From the NCBI RefSeq assembly GCF_003635165.1, contig NZ_ML058607.1:1-64000 (forward strand): a stretch of DNA of 64,000 nucleotides, in the 5' to 3' direction. How positions within the stretch are numbered: position 1 is the first letter of the stretch; each line of letters begins with the position of its first letter. This document shows positions 43,928-51,458 of this stretch, piece by piece. A program made the position numbers and the translations under genes. Source of the DNA: Burkholderia sp. Nafp2/4-1b (GTDB taxonomy: Bacteria; Pseudomonadota; Gammaproteobacteria; Burkholderiales; Burkholderiaceae). The notes beneath the pieces were generated by a model. The model searched no databases. It worked only from the letters and a program-made list of their open reading frames with translations, and had not been told where the DNA came from.

Positions 43928-44071
43928 TCACCGAATGGCGGTAACGCCGCCAGCGTGGTCTCGTCTATCGTTGAGCACGGTGACGAGGACGAGCCCAGCG
44001 ATCAGCCCCAGCACCCACGGTTGCGACAACAGCGCGCGGACCCACGCCGGGGAGTCGCAAGTGGTATGCAT
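43928..44071 (-). CDS. Possible small membrane protein
   Basis: This is a 47-residue reading frame starting 7 bases after the stop of the amidohydrolase gene. It has one hydrophobic segment (PWVLGLIAGLVLVTVL) and a charged tail (NDRRDHAGG). A weak AGGG lies just before the ATG. Position and the single membrane helix make a small operon member plausible, but there is no family match I recognise and chance cannot be excluded. The rest of 43739-44078 holds nothing recognisable. Confidence 0.35.
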   Translation of the reverse strand: MHTTCDSPAWVRALLSQPWVLGLIAGLVLVTVLNDRRDHAGGVTAIR

Positions 44072-44078
44072 CGCCCTA

Positions 44079-45968
44079 TCAGACCGCCCAGCACGAACAA
44101 CCGAACGCGCCCCAGAAGCCCTTCGTGTCCGACGTCGGCAACGCGCTTGCCCATGCGCTCGCGTGCGCATGCTGGTGAAGGTTGCATTCATTCGCGCAGC
44201 CGCACATTGCAGCGGCCGCGGCGCGTTGCAGCGGCGCGCCGTTGCGCTGCGTCGCGCCCCAGCCGCCATAGCCGCCGAACTCGCGCACCGGCGACCAGTC
44301 CGGCATGGCCGGCGGGATCGGCGCGTCGTGCGATGTGAACGGCCCCGCGCCCCACACGATCTTCCCGTCGACCACCGTCAGCAACGCAGTCGTGCCGGCG
44401 ATATCGTCCTCCGCGCACGCGAAGAAATCGCGATCCGGGACGACCAGGTCGGCAAGCTGCCCCACCGCGATGCGTCCTTTCTTGCCTTCCTCGTTCGAGA
44501 ACCACGTCACATACTCGGTCCACATCCGCAGCGCGGTTTCACGATCGAGCAGGTTGCGCTGCGGATACATGCGCAGGCCGCCGACCGTCTTGCCCGTCAC
44601 GAGCCACGCGAGCGACACCCACGGGTTGTACGACGCGACGCGCGTCGCGTCGGTGCCGGCCGATACCTTGAGCCCCTTGCCGAGCATCTTCGCGACCGGC
44701 GGCGTCGCCTCGGCGGCTTGCGCGCCGTAGCGCTCGACGAAGTATTCGCCCTGGTACGCCATCCGGTGCTGCACCGCAATACCGCCGCCGAGCGCGGCGA
44801 TCCGGTCCATCGATTTCTCGGTGATCGTTTCCGCGTGATCGAAGAACCAGTTCAGCCCTTCGAGCGGGATGTCTTCGTTGACCTTCTCGAACACGTCGAG
44901 CGCGCGGCTGATGGTTTCGTCATAGGTCGCATGCATGCGCCACGGCCAGCGGTTTTCCGCGAGCACGCGCACGACGCCTTCGAGATCGTCTTCCATCTGC
45001 GCGGGCAGGTCCGGACGCGCAACGCGGAAGTCTTCGAAGTCGGCCGCGGAAAACGCCAGCATCTCGCCCGCGCCGTTATTGCGGAAGTAGTCGGTTCCGT
45101 CGTGGTACTTGACGCTCTTCGTCCAGTTGACGAAGTCTTCCTTCTCGGCGTTCGGCTTCTGCGTGAACAGGTTGTACGCGATCCGGATCGTCATCTCGCC
45201 CGCGTCGTGCAGCTTGCGGATCACTTCGTAATCGTCGGGATAATTCTGTGAACCACCGCCCGCGTCGATCACGCCCGTCACGCCGAGCCGGTTCAGCTCG
45301 CGCATGAAATGGCGCGTCGAGTTGTACTGATACTCGAACGGCAGCTTCGGCCCCTTCGCGAGCGTCGCGTAGAGGATCGTCGCGTTCGGGTTCGCAAGCA
45401 GCAGGCCGGTCGGGTTGCCCGCGGCGTCGCGCAGGATCGTGCCGCCCGGCGGCTCCGGCGTGTCCTTCGTATAGCCGACGACGCGCAGCGCCGCCGCGTT
45501 CAGCAGCGCGCGATCGTACAGGTGCAGGATGAACACCGGCGTGTCCGGCGCGACTGCATTGAGCTCGGCGATCGTCGGCAGCCGTTTCTCCACGAACTGG
45601 TGCTCGGTGAAGCCGCCGACCACGCGCACCCACTGCGGCGCGGGCGTCACGGCGACCTGCTGCTTGAGCATCTCCATCGCGATCGCCAGCGACGGCACGC
45701 CGTCCCAGCGCAGTTCCATGTTGTAGTTCAGGCCGCCACGAATCACGTGGCAGTGGTTGTCGATCAGACCCGGCAGCACGCCGCGGCCGCCGAGATCGAC
45801 CACCTTCGTCGCGCGGCCCGCGAGCGGCATCACGTCCGCCTCGCTGCCGACGGCAACGAAGCGCCCGGCGGCAATCGCGACCGCCGTCGCGACGGGGTTC
45901 GCGCGGTCGAGCGTCGTGAATCGTCCGTTATGCAGGATCAGATCCGGTTGGGTCACGGTTGCGGTCAT
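44079..45968 (-). CDS. YtcJ-like amidohydrolase with cysteine-rich tail
   Basis: This 629-residue TIM-barrel hydrolase of the AepA/YtcJ group has LILHNGRFTTLD, GLIDNHCHVIRGGLNYN (metal H-x-H present), WPWRMHATYDETI, FDHAETITEKS and SAGTDATRVASYNPW with the catalytic Asp region. The core resembles the paralog at 32507-34405 throughout. The last 45 residues are cysteine/histidine-rich: MCGCANECNLHQHAHA, then GFWGAFGCSCWAV. I chose the ATG at 45968, eight bases after AGAGG. The XapX gene ends 19 bp upstream and the isochorismatase-fold gene is before that, suggesting one operon. Substrate unknown; probably an amide or N-acyl compound. Confidence 0.87.
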   Translation of the reverse strand: MTATVTQPDLILHNGRFTTLDRANPVATAVAIAAGRFVAVGSEADVMPLAGRATKVVDLGGRGVLPGLIDNHCHVIRGGLNYNMELRWDGVPSLAIAMEMLKQQVAVTPAPQWVRVVGGFTEHQFVEKRLPTIAELNAVAPDTPVFILHLYDRALLNAAALRVVGYTKDTPEPPGGTILRDAAGNPTGLLLANPNATILYATLAKGPKLPFEYQYNSTRHFMRELNRLGVTGVIDAGGGSQNYPDDYEVIRKLHDAGEMTIRIAYNLFTQKPNAEKEDFVNWTKSVKYHDGTDYFRNNGAGEMLAFSAADFEDFRVARPDLPAQMEDDLEGVVRVLAENRWPWRMHATYDETISRALDVFEKVNEDIPLEGLNWFFDHAETITEKSMDRIAALGGGIAVQHRMAYQGEYFVERYGAQAAEATPPVAKMLGKGLKVSAGTDATRVASYNPWVSLAWLVTGKTVGGLRMYPQRNLLDRETALRMWTEYVTWFSNEEGKKGRIAVGQLADLVVPDRDFFACAEDDIAGTTALLTVVDGKIVWGAGPFTSHDAPIPPAMPDWSPVREFGGYGGWGATQRNGAPLQRAAAAAMCGCANECNLHQHAHASAWASALPTSDTKGFWGAFGCSCWAV

Positions 45969-45987
45969 ATGCATCACCTCTTGTTGA

Positions 45988-46155
45988 TCAGAAGCCAAGG
46001 AGTTGTTTGACGGTGGGTAACGCCTGCACGCCGATCAGCATGCCGAGCAACCCGACCAGTGCAATCAACGGCGGTGCGGGAGAGCGAACCTTGATGGCGC
46101 TGTAAATCACACCGATCAGCACGCCCGCACCAAGGGAAACCAGATAAGGTTCCAT
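45988..46155 (-). CDS. XapX domain small membrane protein
   Basis: This 55-residue protein has two hydrophobic segments (LVSLGAGVLIGVIYSAIKV and LIALVGLLGMLIGVQAL) joined by RSPAPP, the hallmark of the XapX (DUF1427) family. A GGGAGA site lies eight bases before the ATG. Function of the family is unknown, and members typically sit beside isochorismatase-like and amidohydrolase genes, as here. A longer paralog is at 47318-47596, divergent from the same group. The gene is easily missed because of its size. Confidence 0.85.
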   Translation of the reverse strand: MEPYLVSLGAGVLIGVIYSAIKVRSPAPPLIALVGLLGMLIGVQALPTVKQLLGF

Positions 46156-46323
46156 GTAATAAATCTCCCGGACAATTTCAAATGCAGGCGCAGTGTTCCG
46201 ACCAGCATGCCGCGGGCGGCATTCGTGTTTCGGTCACGTCCGCCGCCCGCGGCCATGGAGCCAATGCGGCGCGTTCGCATCGAACCCGCCGCACCGGCAT
46301 CAGCCGTTGCAGGTCGCCTGCGC

Positions 46324-47010
46324 TTACTTCGCCGGAACGGCCGGGATCGACTCGTGCGGCGTCGCGGTGCGCTGCGGTGCCTTGTGGAGCATCGTGTACG
46401 CGTAGTCCACGCCCATCCCGTATGCGCCCGAATGCTCCTTCGCGATCGCCATCACCGCGTCGTACGTCTCGCGGTGCGCCCAGTCGCGCTGCCATTCGAG
46501 CAGGACCTGCTGCCACGTGACCGGCACCACGCCGGCCTGCACCATGCGCTGCATCGCGAAGTCGTGCGCCGCCTGCGTCGTGCCGCCCGATGCATCGGCG
46601 ACCATGTAGATCTCGTAGTCGCCTTCGAGCATCGCGCACAGCGCGAACGTCGTATTGCAGACTTCGGTCCACAGGCCCGACACGACCACCTTCTTGCGGC
46701 CGTTCGCGGCCAGCGCGTCGCGCACCTTCTGGTCGTCCCACGAGTTCATCGACGTGCGTTCGAGCGTCTTCTGGTTCGGGAACACGTCGAGCAGCTCCGG
46801 ATACGTGTGGCCCGAGAAGCTCTCGCTTTCGACCGTCGTGATCGTGGTCGGGATGTTGAAGACCTTCGCGGCCTTCGCGAGCCCGACGACGTTGTTCTTC
46901 AGCGTCTGGCGATCGATCGATTGCACGCCGAACGCCATCTGCGGCTGCTGGTCGATGAAGATCAGCTGGCTGTTGTGCGGAGTCAGTACTTCAAGCTTCG
47001 GATTGCTCAT
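46324..47010 (-). CDS. Isochorismatase-fold hydrolase (YcaC-like)
   Basis: This 228-residue cysteine hydrolase has the family triad region: Asp in LIFIDQQPQMAFGV, a mid-protein Lys, and the nucleophilic Cys in SGLWTEVCNTTFALCAM. VADASGGTTQAAHDFAMQRM supports the YcaC-like subgroup. It has no signal peptide. These enzymes cleave amides or related bonds of mostly unknown substrates. The start at 47010 was chosen over a 44-residue extension with no domain character. It heads the group XapX, amidohydrolase, small ORF, VOC, porin, all on the same strand. The TTCAG-type box at 47184-47208 lies 174 bp upstream. Confidence 0.9.
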   Translation of the reverse strand: MSNPKLEVLTPHNSQLIFIDQQPQMAFGVQSIDRQTLKNNVVGLAKAAKVFNIPTTITTVESESFSGHTYPELLDVFPNQKTLERTSMNSWDDQKVRDALAANGRKKVVVSGLWTEVCNTTFALCAMLEGDYEIYMVADASGGTTQAAHDFAMQRMVQAGVVPVTWQQVLLEWQRDWAHRETYDAVMAIAKEHSGAYGMGVDYAYTMLHKAPQRTATPHESIPAVPAK

Positions 47011-47317
47011 GGTGGTGATGTCCTTTGACGCGGAGAAAAATGAGGCTCGTCTGGCCGACAAATCCGTGAGGCGTCCAATGCGCTGTGGCGGAAGCGTCGG
47101 CAGCCGGCGTGCATCATTCAATACGCGAATGTGCGACCGCACCAGTTAATTGTTCTGAGTCTCATCACCCTCGAAATTCAAAGCTGAAAAGATCTGAATT
47201 TCATTGAATCGGCTAACGATCAACGCGCAGACCTGATAGGCTGATCCAAGACTTTCGGATCGACGCCAGACCGGTATTCATCCATATTTTCAACGGCCGT
47301 CATTCCATTCCAGACCT
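47011..47317. other. Divergent promoter region of the hydrolase/XapX group
   Basis: These 307 bp between the hydrolase and the second XapX gene contain the TTCAG-type triple box at 47184-47208. The centre (about 47140-47240) is the AT-richest part. No other feature is seen. Confidence 0.5.
47184..47208 (-). promoter_or_regulatory. TTCAG-type triple repeat upstream of YcaC-like hydrolase
   Basis: On the minus strand the boxes are TTCAA, TTCAG and TTCAG, exactly 10 bp apart. The site lies 174 bp before the hydrolase start codon, the same distance as at the alpha/beta hydrolase gene. The second XapX gene is transcribed away on the other strand. Confidence 0.58.
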
Positions 47318-47596
47318 ATGAAACCGTACACTGCTTCGCTTTTCGCCGGCATCCTCGCCGGCGTCGTTTACGCGCTGATCGGCGTGCAATCGCCGGCGCC
47401 GCCCGCCGTCGCCCTGGTGGGCCTGCTTGGCATTCTGGCCGGCGAACAGATTCTTCCCTTGGCGCGACGGATGTTCGACGGCATCCGACTGGGAAGCGCA
47501 TGGCGCGACGCGAAGTGCAGCCAGCACATGTTCGGCGCGCTGCCCGGCGCACACGCCGACGCTTCCGTGAAGCGCCGCGAATCGACACCGACGTGA
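47318..47596 (+). CDS. XapX domain small membrane protein, extended
   Basis: This 92-residue protein starts with the XapX pattern: two hydrophobic segments (YTASLFAGILAGVVYALIGV and AVALVGLLGILAGEQILPL) around QSPAPP. It is followed by a 35-residue soluble tail containing one Cys and two His. The first 50 residues match the 55-residue paralog at 45988-46155 closely. No strong ribosome-binding site is visible. It is divergent from the isochorismatase-like hydrolase gene. Confidence 0.78.
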   Translation: MKPYTASLFAGILAGVVYALIGVQSPAPPAVALVGLLGILAGEQILPLARRMFDGIRLGSAWRDAKCSQHMFGALPGAHADASVKRRESTPT

Positions 47597-48003
47597 CAGG
47601 CTGACGTCGAGCGCATGCGGCGGCGGCCGTCGGCGCGCATGCGTGCGTGTCTCGGCACGTCGGACGATGAACCGTTGTGAACGGTATTGATTCAACGTCG
47701 CTCGACGGTCCGACACCGAACGCAGAGATGTTCCAACGCCTTCCCGGGCTGCTCGATCACGTTGAACGATGCGTGCGGGTTTGGGGGCCCAGTATCGAAT
47801 TCTTCCCTCGGTCGCGATGTGCCTGCTGCGTGATTTGCGCATCCGCCACCCCGAGTTCCGGTTTCCAGGTCGAGCTGTCTCGCGCTTGCCGGCCTGAATC
47901 GAGCCATTCCTGAACTCAGCGTTGAAGGAACGAAAAAAACGGGGGGCGGCTTCGCCGCACCCCCGGTCGCGCCCGCAGCCGACGCCGCGTGCGAACTCGG
48001 CGT
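47597..48003. other. Intergenic region between convergent genes
   Basis: I see no gene here. The only clear element is the intrinsic terminator at 47933-47964 for the DUF1275 gene. Short open frames in the region lack any domain character. Confidence 0.5.
47933..47964 (-). terminator. Rho-independent terminator after DUF1275 gene
   Basis: On the minus strand a GC-rich stem (GGGGG-T-GCGGC pairing with GCCGC-CCCCC, GAA loop) is followed directly by a run of seven T. It begins about 40 bp after the DUF1275 stop codon and is the best intrinsic terminator in the window. Confidence 0.8.
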
Positions 48004-48741
48004 TCAGCGCGACGCGGACGGCTCGCCGGTCCGGCCGGAGCGCCAGGTGAGGAAACCGAGCAGCGCGAGCGGTAGCGCCAGTGCCCAGAACGCGCCATAC
48101 AGGTAGGCACTCGCCCCGGCGCCCGCGCCGAGCGCGAAACCGGCGACCGGCGGCAGCGTGCGTCGCAGCCGCGCGCGTGCGGCTTCCCGCTCGGCCGGCG
48201 CGGCGATCGGCACGAGCCAGTCGAATGCATCGATGACCGCCTGCGTGACGTTGCCGGTCATCACGGTGTTCGCGACGACGGTGCGCGCGGTCAGCCGGCC
48301 GTGCGCGTTCTGCACGCCCATTGCCGCCGCACCCAGCAGCCCGCAGACGATCGTCGCGGGCGCATCGGCGCTGCCGATCGGCGACGCCGCGACGCCCGCG
48401 AGCATGAATCCGGCCAGCAGGATCGTCTGCAGCGCGTACAGCGATCGCGCCCTCGCACCATGCCCGCGCACGCGCATCCTGTGATCGAGCGTGCGGGCGG
48501 CCACGATTCCCGCGATGAATGCCGGAAATGCGAGCCACTTGATCATGAGGCCCTGGCCGACACCGGCGAGGCCCGAGCCGATCAGGATGAAGTTGCCGGT
48601 GACGTGCGCGGTAAAGAGCCCGAACAGCGCGACGAAGCCGAGCGTGTCGACGTAGCCTGCGATCGATGCGAGGAACACATCCTCTCCGCGCAGGTGATCG
48701 GGGGCCGCCGTGCCCGCTGCCGTTACTTGCGCGGGCTGCAT
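48004..48741 (-). CDS. DUF1275 (YoaK-like) membrane protein
   Basis: This 245-residue inner-membrane protein has about six hydrophobic segments and the DUF1275 features AGYVDTLGFVALFGLFTAHVTGN near the N-terminus and MGVQNAHGRLTARTVVANTVMTGNVTQ in the middle. The family has no established function. I chose the ATG at 48741; the longer frame adds arginine-rich residues. A TTCAG-type box lies upstream at 48963-48997 and a strong terminator follows, so it is probably a single-gene unit. Confidence 0.87.
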   Translation of the reverse strand: MQPAQVTAAGTAAPDHLRGEDVFLASIAGYVDTLGFVALFGLFTAHVTGNFILIGSGLAGVGQGLMIKWLAFPAFIAGIVAARTLDHRMRVRGHGARARSLYALQTILLAGFMLAGVAASPIGSADAPATIVCGLLGAAAMGVQNAHGRLTARTVVANTVMTGNVTQAVIDAFDWLVPIAAPAEREAARARLRRTLPPVAGFALGAGAGASAYLYGAFWALALPLALLGFLTWRSGRTGEPSASR

Positions 48742-48962
48742 GTCGTGGCTTCCGCGGTTTTGTCGACGGTGTCCGCATCGCGGACCTGGGCGGCGAGCGC
48801 GGGCGATTGCACGCGCACGACGTGGTGCAGGGGGCCGACTGCGATGCCGGCTCCCGACGAGATCAGATAAGGCATGGTGCGTTCCGGTTGCGCCGCGGGC
48901 CGGGCCGGCCGAAGGGCTTCGGCCTCGTGCAGCGGTTCGGAGCAAGACTAGGGAATGCCCGC

Positions 48963-48997
48963 CTGAAAGTCACGGCGGCAACCTGAATTGTTCTGAA
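48963..48997 (-). promoter_or_regulatory. TTCAG-type direct repeat upstream of DUF1275 gene
   Basis: On the minus strand TTCAG-AACAA-TTCAG (48983-48997) is followed two periods (20 bp) later by a third TTCAG (48963-48967). It points towards the DUF1275 gene, about 222-256 bp from its start codon. Confidence 0.5.
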
Positions 48998-49053
48998 CTG
49001 TGCGGGATCGGCGACGCGCGCGCCGCCCGGCTCACGGTGGCGCGCCTTGCTAT

Positions 49054-49067
49054 TTTTCGATCGATAA
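49054..49067. promoter_or_regulatory. Palindromic operator-like site before TetR gene
   Basis: TTTTCGATCGATAA resembles the operators at 18738 and 29186 and lies 33 bp before the TetR start codon, where TetR proteins commonly bind to repress themselves. Confidence 0.45.
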
Positions 49068-49099
49068 GTGCAGAATGGGCGGCATTCAGGAGCCAATGC

Positions 49100-49816
49100 A
49101 TGACCGAAACCAAGCGCAACGCAGCGTCCCGCACGCGCGCGACGCCCGCCGACGAGCCGGCCGCCACGCCGGGTCGCCGCCTCACACCGGAAGCGCGCGA
49201 GCGCCAGATCGTCGAAAAGGCGGTCGAGCACTTCGCGACCCACGGGTTTTCCGGCAGCACGCGCGAACTGGCGCGGCAGATCGGCGTCACGCAACCCCTG
49301 CTCTACCGGTATTTCCCGAGCAAGGAGGCGCTGATCGACCGCGTGTACGACGAGGTCTACACGTGGAATCCCGACTGGGAAAAACTGATCGCCGACCGCT
49401 CGGTGCCGCTGCAGCAACGACTCGTCGCGTTCTACCGGTCGTATGCGCAGACGATCCTGCGGCGCGAATGGATCCGCACGTTCATCTTCGCGGGCCTCAG
49501 CCGCGAAGGCTTCAACACGCGCTACCTGTCGCGGCTGCGCGAACGCGTGTTCCTGCCGGTGCTGCGTGAACTCCGGCACGAGTACGACATCGCGACGCCG
49601 GCGTCGGAAGCGCAGCGCAACGCGGAAATCGAACTGGTGTGGAGCCTGCACGCGAGCATCTTCTATCTCGGCGTGCGCAAGTGGGTATACGGTCTGCCGG
49701 TGCCCGACGATCTCGATGCCGAAATCGAACGGCAGATCGACGCGTTCCTGAACGGCACGCCGGCGGCGCTGCAGCGCGTCGCGGCCGGCGCATCGGCAAA
49801 ACGCCGCCGCGGGTGA
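49100..49816 (+). CDS. TetR/AcrR family transcriptional regulator
   Basis: This 238-residue regulator has an N-terminal helix-turn-helix (about residues 35-85: RQIVEKAVEHFATHGFSGSTRELARQIGVTQPLLYRYFPSKEAL, given here as the family's pattern A-x-x-x-F-x-x-x-G-F then LLYRYF-x-SKE). A helical ligand-binding domain follows. The N-terminal 30 residues are a polar extension. I chose the ATG at 49100, eight bases after AGGAG. The palindrome at 49054-49067 suggests self-control, and matching palindromes before the 18.8-kb and 29.3-kb genes suggest wider targets. Confidence 0.9.
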   Translation: MTETKRNAASRTRATPADEPAATPGRRLTPEARERQIVEKAVEHFATHGFSGSTRELARQIGVTQPLLYRYFPSKEALIDRVYDEVYTWNPDWEKLIADRSVPLQQRLVAFYRSYAQTILRREWIRTFIFAGLSREGFNTRYLSRLRERVFLPVLRELRHEYDIATPASEAQRNAEIELVWSLHASIFYLGVRKWVYGLPVPDDLDAEIERQIDAFLNGTPAALQRVAAGASAKRRRG

Positions 49817-49851
49817 GCCGCGGCGCGTGCAGCGCACGTGCGCTCATGCCG

Positions 49852-49866
49852 CTTCAGAACGATTCA
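49852..49866 (+). promoter_or_regulatory. TTCAG-type direct repeat upstream of monooxygenase
   Basis: TTCAG-AACGA-TTCAA then CCGC. The first 14 bases are identical to the site at 23779. It lies 90 bp before the alpha/beta-hydrolase remnant and 257 bp before the FAD monooxygenase start, and reads towards them. Confidence 0.55.
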
Positions 49867-49955
49867 ACCGCCGCGCGCGTCGCTTGCCCTATGCTCGGCA
49901 CATCATCGGACGGTTGCCGCGCCGCGCACCGTCCGCCTCGAACCGGGATTCGCTC

Positions 49956-50123
49956 ATGACGACCGACACGCGCGCCCTCACCCCTCACACCATCACGGCG
50001 AACGGCATCCGCCAGTACATCGCCGATGCCGGCGAACGCGCCGTCGTCGTGCTGCTGCACGGCTTTCGCGAACCGCGTTTCGCGTGGCGCCATCCGATTC
50101 GGCATCGTCGGGGGAACGTCTGA
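49956..50123 (+). pseudogene. Alpha/beta hydrolase N-terminal remnant
   Basis: This 55-residue frame begins like an epoxide-hydrolase-type alpha/beta hydrolase (TITANGIRQYIADAGE, then VVVLLHGFREPRFAWRHPI), up to the oxyanion HGF motif, and then breaks off into unrelated residues and a stop. The catalytic nucleophile, acid and His are all missing. Its stop overlaps the start of the FAD monooxygenase gene (TGATG). It looks like a hydrolase gene that lost its body by deletion but kept its promoter and start, so its translation may now serve only to couple the monooxygenase. Confidence 0.7.
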
Positions 50124-51265
50124 TGGAACAAGAATCGGGCCGCAAGGCCATCATCGTCGGCGGCTCCGTCGGCGGGCTGTTCGCGGCGACCGCGCTACGC
50201 GCGGCCGGCTGGCGCGTGAGCGTATTCGAGCAATCGCCGCATGCGCTCGACAGCCGCGGCGGGGGCATCGTGCTGCAACCACCGATCGAGCGCGCGTTCG
50301 CGTTCGGCGGCATACCGCTGCCGCGCGAGGGCGGCGTGGATTCGGTCGACCGCATCTACGTCGATACGCAGGACCGGATCGTGCAGCGCATCGCGATGCC
50401 GCAAACGCAGACGGGATGGAACGTGATCTACACCGCGCTCAAGCGCGCGGTCCCTGCCGGGATTGTCCACGCGGGCGACGCATTCGAGCGGCTCGAACAG
50501 AATCGCGAGCACGTCGTCGCGCACTTCGCGAGCGGCCGCGCCGAGACGGCCGACCTGCTGATCGGCGCGGACGGCGGCCGCTCGACCGTGCGCGCGCAGT
50601 TGCTGCCGGACGTGCGGCCAACGTACGCGGGCTATGTCGCATGGCGCGGGCTCGTCGACGAACAGGCGCTGCCCGAACAGGTGCAGTATCTGCTGCGCGA
50701 CCGGTTCACGTTCCAGCAGGGTGACCGGCATCTGTTCCTGACCTATCTGGTACCTGGCGCGGATGGTACGGTCGAACCGGGCAAGCGGCGCGTGAACTGG
50801 GTGTGGTACCGGCGCCTCGCGGCCGACCGGCTGCCGTCGCTGTTCCTCGCGCGCGACGGCACGCAGCGCGACGGATCGCTGCCACCCGGCGCGATGCGCG
50901 ACGACAACCGCGCGGAACTCGTGGATGCCGGCGACCGGATGCTCGCGCCGACGCTCGCCGCGCTCGTCGACGCGACACCGGCACCGTTCGCGCAGGCGAT
51001 CCTCGATCTGGCGGCCGCCCGCATGGCGTTCGGACGCGCCGTCCTGCTCGGCGACGCCGCCTGCATCGTGCGCCCGCACACGGCAGCGGGCGTCGCGAAG
51101 GCGGCCGACAACGCGGTCGGCCTCGCCGAAGCATTGCGCGACGTCGCACACGGCACTGCGTTCGACGCGGCGCTGGCGGGCTGGGATGCCCGTCAGCGGG
51201 CGGCGAGCGCGTTGTTGTCCGCGCGCGGGATCGCGCTCGGCGCACGGCTGATGGGCGCGGCGTGA
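50123..51265 (+). CDS. FAD-dependent aromatic monooxygenase
   Basis: This 380-residue class A flavoprotein monooxygenase has AIIVGGSVGGLFAATALRAAG then VFEQSPHALDSRGGGIVLQ (FAD fold), LLIGADGGRSTVRAQLLPD (DG motif) and AVLLGDAACIVRPHTAAG (second FAD motif). It shares [13 protein letters not shown] with the paralog at 19265-20488. The start at 50123 overlaps the stop of the hydrolase remnant. No ring-cleavage or transport genes follow, so its pathway is not evident. The next gene downstream (51459) is convergent. Confidence 0.87.
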   Translation: MEQESGRKAIIVGGSVGGLFAATALRAAGWRVSVFEQSPHALDSRGGGIVLQPPIERAFAFGGIPLPREGGVDSVDRIYVDTQDRIVQRIAMPQTQTGWNVIYTALKRAVPAGIVHAGDAFERLEQNREHVVAHFASGRAETADLLIGADGGRSTVRAQLLPDVRPTYAGYVAWRGLVDEQALPEQVQYLLRDRFTFQQGDRHLFLTYLVPGADGTVEPGKRRVNWVWYRRLAADRLPSLFLARDGTQRDGSLPPGAMRDDNRAELVDAGDRMLAPTLAALVDATPAPFAQAILDLAAARMAFGRAVLLGDAACIVRPHTAAGVAKAADNAVGLAEALRDVAHGTAFDAALAGWDARQRAASALLSARGIALGARLMGAA

Positions 51266-51458
51266 GCGCGCGTCGGCCGGGTGTCGACTGCGGAGCGCTC
51301 CGGCTCGAATCCGGGATTCAGCGCGCGCAGCACGCTGGCGCGCCCGCCGTCGTCAGCGGGCAGTTGCGGCTGCCCGCGCGCGAAAACCGGGGCCGCGGCC
51401 GCCGCCAGCCACGCGACGATCGCCAGCCGCGCGACGCGTGTCGATACGCCGGCCGCCT

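Larger units (their letters stand above)
48742..49099. other. Divergent promoter region DUF1275 / TetR
   Basis: These 358 bp hold two regulatory elements, the TTCAG-type box at 48963-48997 facing the DUF1275 gene and a palindrome at 49054-49067 next to the TetR start. No gene is seen. Confidence 0.5.

Noticed and set aside
47677..47913. 78-codon + strand frame between the XapX and DUF1275 genes
   Set aside because: No ribosome-binding site, no domain and an irregular composition. It is probably chance.
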